From: Kocuria rosea subsp. polaris
Lineage (GTDB): Bacteria; Actinomycetota; Actinomycetes; Actinomycetales; Micrococcaceae
Direction of reading: 5' to 3'
Assembly: GCF_001483755.1 (NCBI RefSeq)
Contig: NZ_LQBK01000040.1
Coordinates: 120,628-184,627, forward strand
DNA length: 64,000 bases
The translations under genes and the position numbers were made by a program. The notes under the pieces are model-generated. The model did not search any database and was not told the origin of the DNA. It saw nothing but the letters and a program-made list of their open reading frames with translations. Of this stretch, positions 62,571 to 64,000 are shown piece after piece. Position 1 is the first letter of the stretch; each line of letters starts with the position of its first letter.

Positions 62571-64000
62571 ATGACGACTTCCCCGGCCCACGACACCGCC
62601 GCCCACGACACCGCGCCGGACCCGGCGCTGCACGAGGACGCCCTCGGGCTGCTGCGCGCGCTCACCGGCCGGCCGGACGCCGCGTTCCACCCGGGGCAGT
62701 TCGAGGCCGTCGAGGCCCTCGTGGGACGCGGCCGGCGGGCCCTGGTGGTGCAGCGGACCGGATGGGGCAAGTCCGCGGTCTACTTCCTCTCCGCCCTGCT
62801 CCTGCGGGCCCGGGGGCGCGGGCCCACCCTGATCGTCTCCCCGCTGCTGGCCCTCATGCGGGACCAGGTCTCCGCCGCCGCCCGCGCCGGCGTGCGGGCG
62901 GCCGCCATCAACTCCGCCAACGCCACCGAGTGGGGGCAGATCGCCGCGCAGCTGGAGGCCGACGAGCTCGACGTCCTGCTGGTCTCCCCGGAGCGGCTCA
63001 ACAACCCGGTGTTCCGGGAGCAGCAGCTGCCGCAGCTGGTGGCTCGGCTCGGGCTGCTCGTGGTGGACGAGGCCCACTGCATCTCCGACTGGGGCCACGA
63101 CTTCCGTCCCGACTACCGGCGCATCCGCGACCTCATCGCCCGGCTCCCGGAGCAGGTCCCCGTCCTGGCCACGACCGCCACCGCGAACGAGCGAGTGGTC
63201 GCCGACGTCGAGGAGCAGCTGGGCGTGCGGCCCGGCGGCAGCAGCACGGGCGAGGTCTTCACGCTGCGCGGCCCGCTCTCCCGGGCGTCCCTGCGCCTCG
63301 GCGTGCTGGAGCTTCCCTCGGCCACGGCGCGGCTGGCCTGGCTGCTCGAGCACGTCGGGTCCCTCCCGGGCAGCGGGATCATCTACGCGATGACCGTCGG
63401 CGCCGCCGAGGACACCGCCCAGGCGCTCGCCGGCGCCGGCATCCCGGTGCGCGCCTACACGGGGCGCACCGACCAGGGCGAGCGCGAGGAGCTCGAGGCC
63501 GCCCTCAAGGAGAACCGGGTCAAGGCCCTCGTGGCCACCTCCGCGCTCGGCATGGGCTTCGACAAGCCGGACCTCGGCTTCGTGGTGCACCTGGGCGCGC
63601 CGTCCTCGCCCGTGGCCTACTACCAGCAGGTGGGCCGTGCGGGTCGCGCCACGGACAACGCGGACGTCCTGCTGCTGCCGGGCACCGAGGACCGGCGGAT
63701 CTGGGAGTACTTCGCCACCGCGTCGATGCCCACCGAGCAGAAGGCCACCGCCGTGCTGGCCGAGCTGGCGGCCGCGGGCGGGCCCCTGTCGGTGGCCGTG
63801 CTGGAGTCCCGCGTGGACGTCCGGCGCAGCCCGCTCGAGCTGCTCCTGAAGGTCCTCGCCGTCGAGGGCGCGGTGGAGCGCGTGCAGGGCGGGTGGCGGG
63901 CCACGGGGACGCCGTGGCACTACGACGCCGAGCGCTACGGGCGGATCGCCGCGGCGCGGGTGGCCGAGCAGAACGCCATGCTGGAGTACGAGCGCACCAC
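62571..64000 (+). CDS. RecQ-family DNA helicase, 3' end cut by the window edge
   Basis: ATP-dependent 3'-5' DNA helicase. The 476 visible residues include motif I (VVQRTGWGKSAVYFLSALLL, an actinobacterial variant of TGxGKS), LIVSPLLALMRDQV, the DEAH box VVDEAHCISDWGHDFRPDYRRI, LATTATANERV, and in the second RecA domain SGIIYAMTVGAAEDTAQAL, TSALGMGFDKPDLGFVVH and YYQQVGRAGR. The zinc and winged-helix parts would follow outside the window. ATG 62571 is preceded at 6 nt by AAGACT, a possible weak leaderless -10. Confidence 0.92.
   Translation, partial: MTTSPAHDTAAHDTAPDPALHEDALGLLRALTGRPDAAFHPGQFEAVEALVGRGRRALVVQRTGWGKSAVYFLSALLLRARGRGPTLIVSPLLALMRDQVSAAARAGVRAAAINSANATEWGQIAAQLEADELDVLLVSPERLNNPVFREQQLPQLVARLGLLVVDEAHCISDWGHDFRPDYRRIRDLIARLPEQVPVLATTATANERVVADVEEQLGVRPGGSSTGEVFTLRGPLSRASLRLGVLELPSATARLAWLLEHVGSLPGSGIIYAMTVGAAEDTAQALAGAGIPVRAYTGRTDQGEREELEAALKENRVKALVATSALGMGFDKPDLGFVVHLGAPSSPVAYYQQVGRAGRATDNADVLLLPGTEDRRIWEYFATASMPTEQKATAVLAELAAAGGPLSVAVLESRVDVRRSPLELLLKVLAVEGAVERVQGGWRATGTPWHYDAERYGRIAAARVAEQNAMLEYERT

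Overview
The window is a 64 kb stretch of a very GC-rich (clearly above 70 percent) actinobacterial chromosome. Codon use, heavy use of GTG and TTG starts, leaderless-type promoters and the gene order dacB / zinc metalloprotease / tilS-hpt-ftsH-folE-folP-folB-folK-DUF3180 / PH-domain pair / DUF2520-panC / lysS-lsr2-clpC / argA-mutY / disA-radA point to the Micrococcaceae. A Kocuria-like organism is the most plausible source. No phage, integrase, transposase or CRISPR array was seen, so this is mostly core chromosome.

Layout. 1-2.7 kb: a cut PucR-type regulator and an APC permease. 3.0-8.3 kb: rhodanese, pheA, a small secreted protein, a diacylglycerol-kinase family enzyme, serS and a HAD phosphatase. 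8.4-12.1 kb: a four-gene osmoprotectant-type ABC importer behind a near-ideal CRP-family site. 12.1-17.1 kb: a SatD-like gene, an unknown gene and a fused RecB-nuclease/SF1-helicase (TM0106 family), the last two translationally coupled, with an odd C-rich leader. 17.6-32.9 kb: ppa, dacB, metalloprotease, an HTH gene, tilS, hpt, ftsH, the folate genes, PH-domain membrane proteins and panC. 32.9-38.3 kb: lysS, lsr2 in an AT-rich pocket, and clpC behind a ClgR-type box. 38.4-44.4 kb: genome-integrity genes mutY, disA and radA, plus argA and a FUSC-type membrane protein. 44.4-50.6 kb: pstSCAB behind a tandem PHO box, facing a convergent pit/DUF47 pair. 50.9-53.5 kb: an unknown conserved gene and a glutaminase-STAS-cNMP fusion. 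53.7-57.0 kb: tRNA-Lys, small membrane/secreted genes of unknown function and a second, unlinked pstS. 57.2-64 kb: DUF2254, an MFS exporter, an acyl-CoA synthetase, a 614-bp non-coding gap packed with hairpins, and the start of a RecQ-type helicase.

How it fits together. Phosphate handling is concentrated here (Pst, Pit, DUF47 and an orphan PstS). Folate and pantothenate synthesis are fused into one long run of overlapping genes with ftsH. DNA repair and damage sensing (mutY, disA, radA, recQ and the RecB-like nuclease) recur.

The most unusual signal is the non-coding hairpin field at 62220-62492. It contains at least five consecutive short hairpins with a GGGG loop at a 26-29 nt period. Their stems differ in sequence but keep pairing. 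They are flanked by a 16-bp perfect palindrome and by nested larger hairpins. I could not assign it to any known RNA or repeat family. The second theme is that more than a dozen genes start 6-8 nt after a -10 hexamer with no ribosome binding site. This suggests leaderless mRNAs, including a 24-bp divergent mutY promoter whose two -10 boxes overlap.
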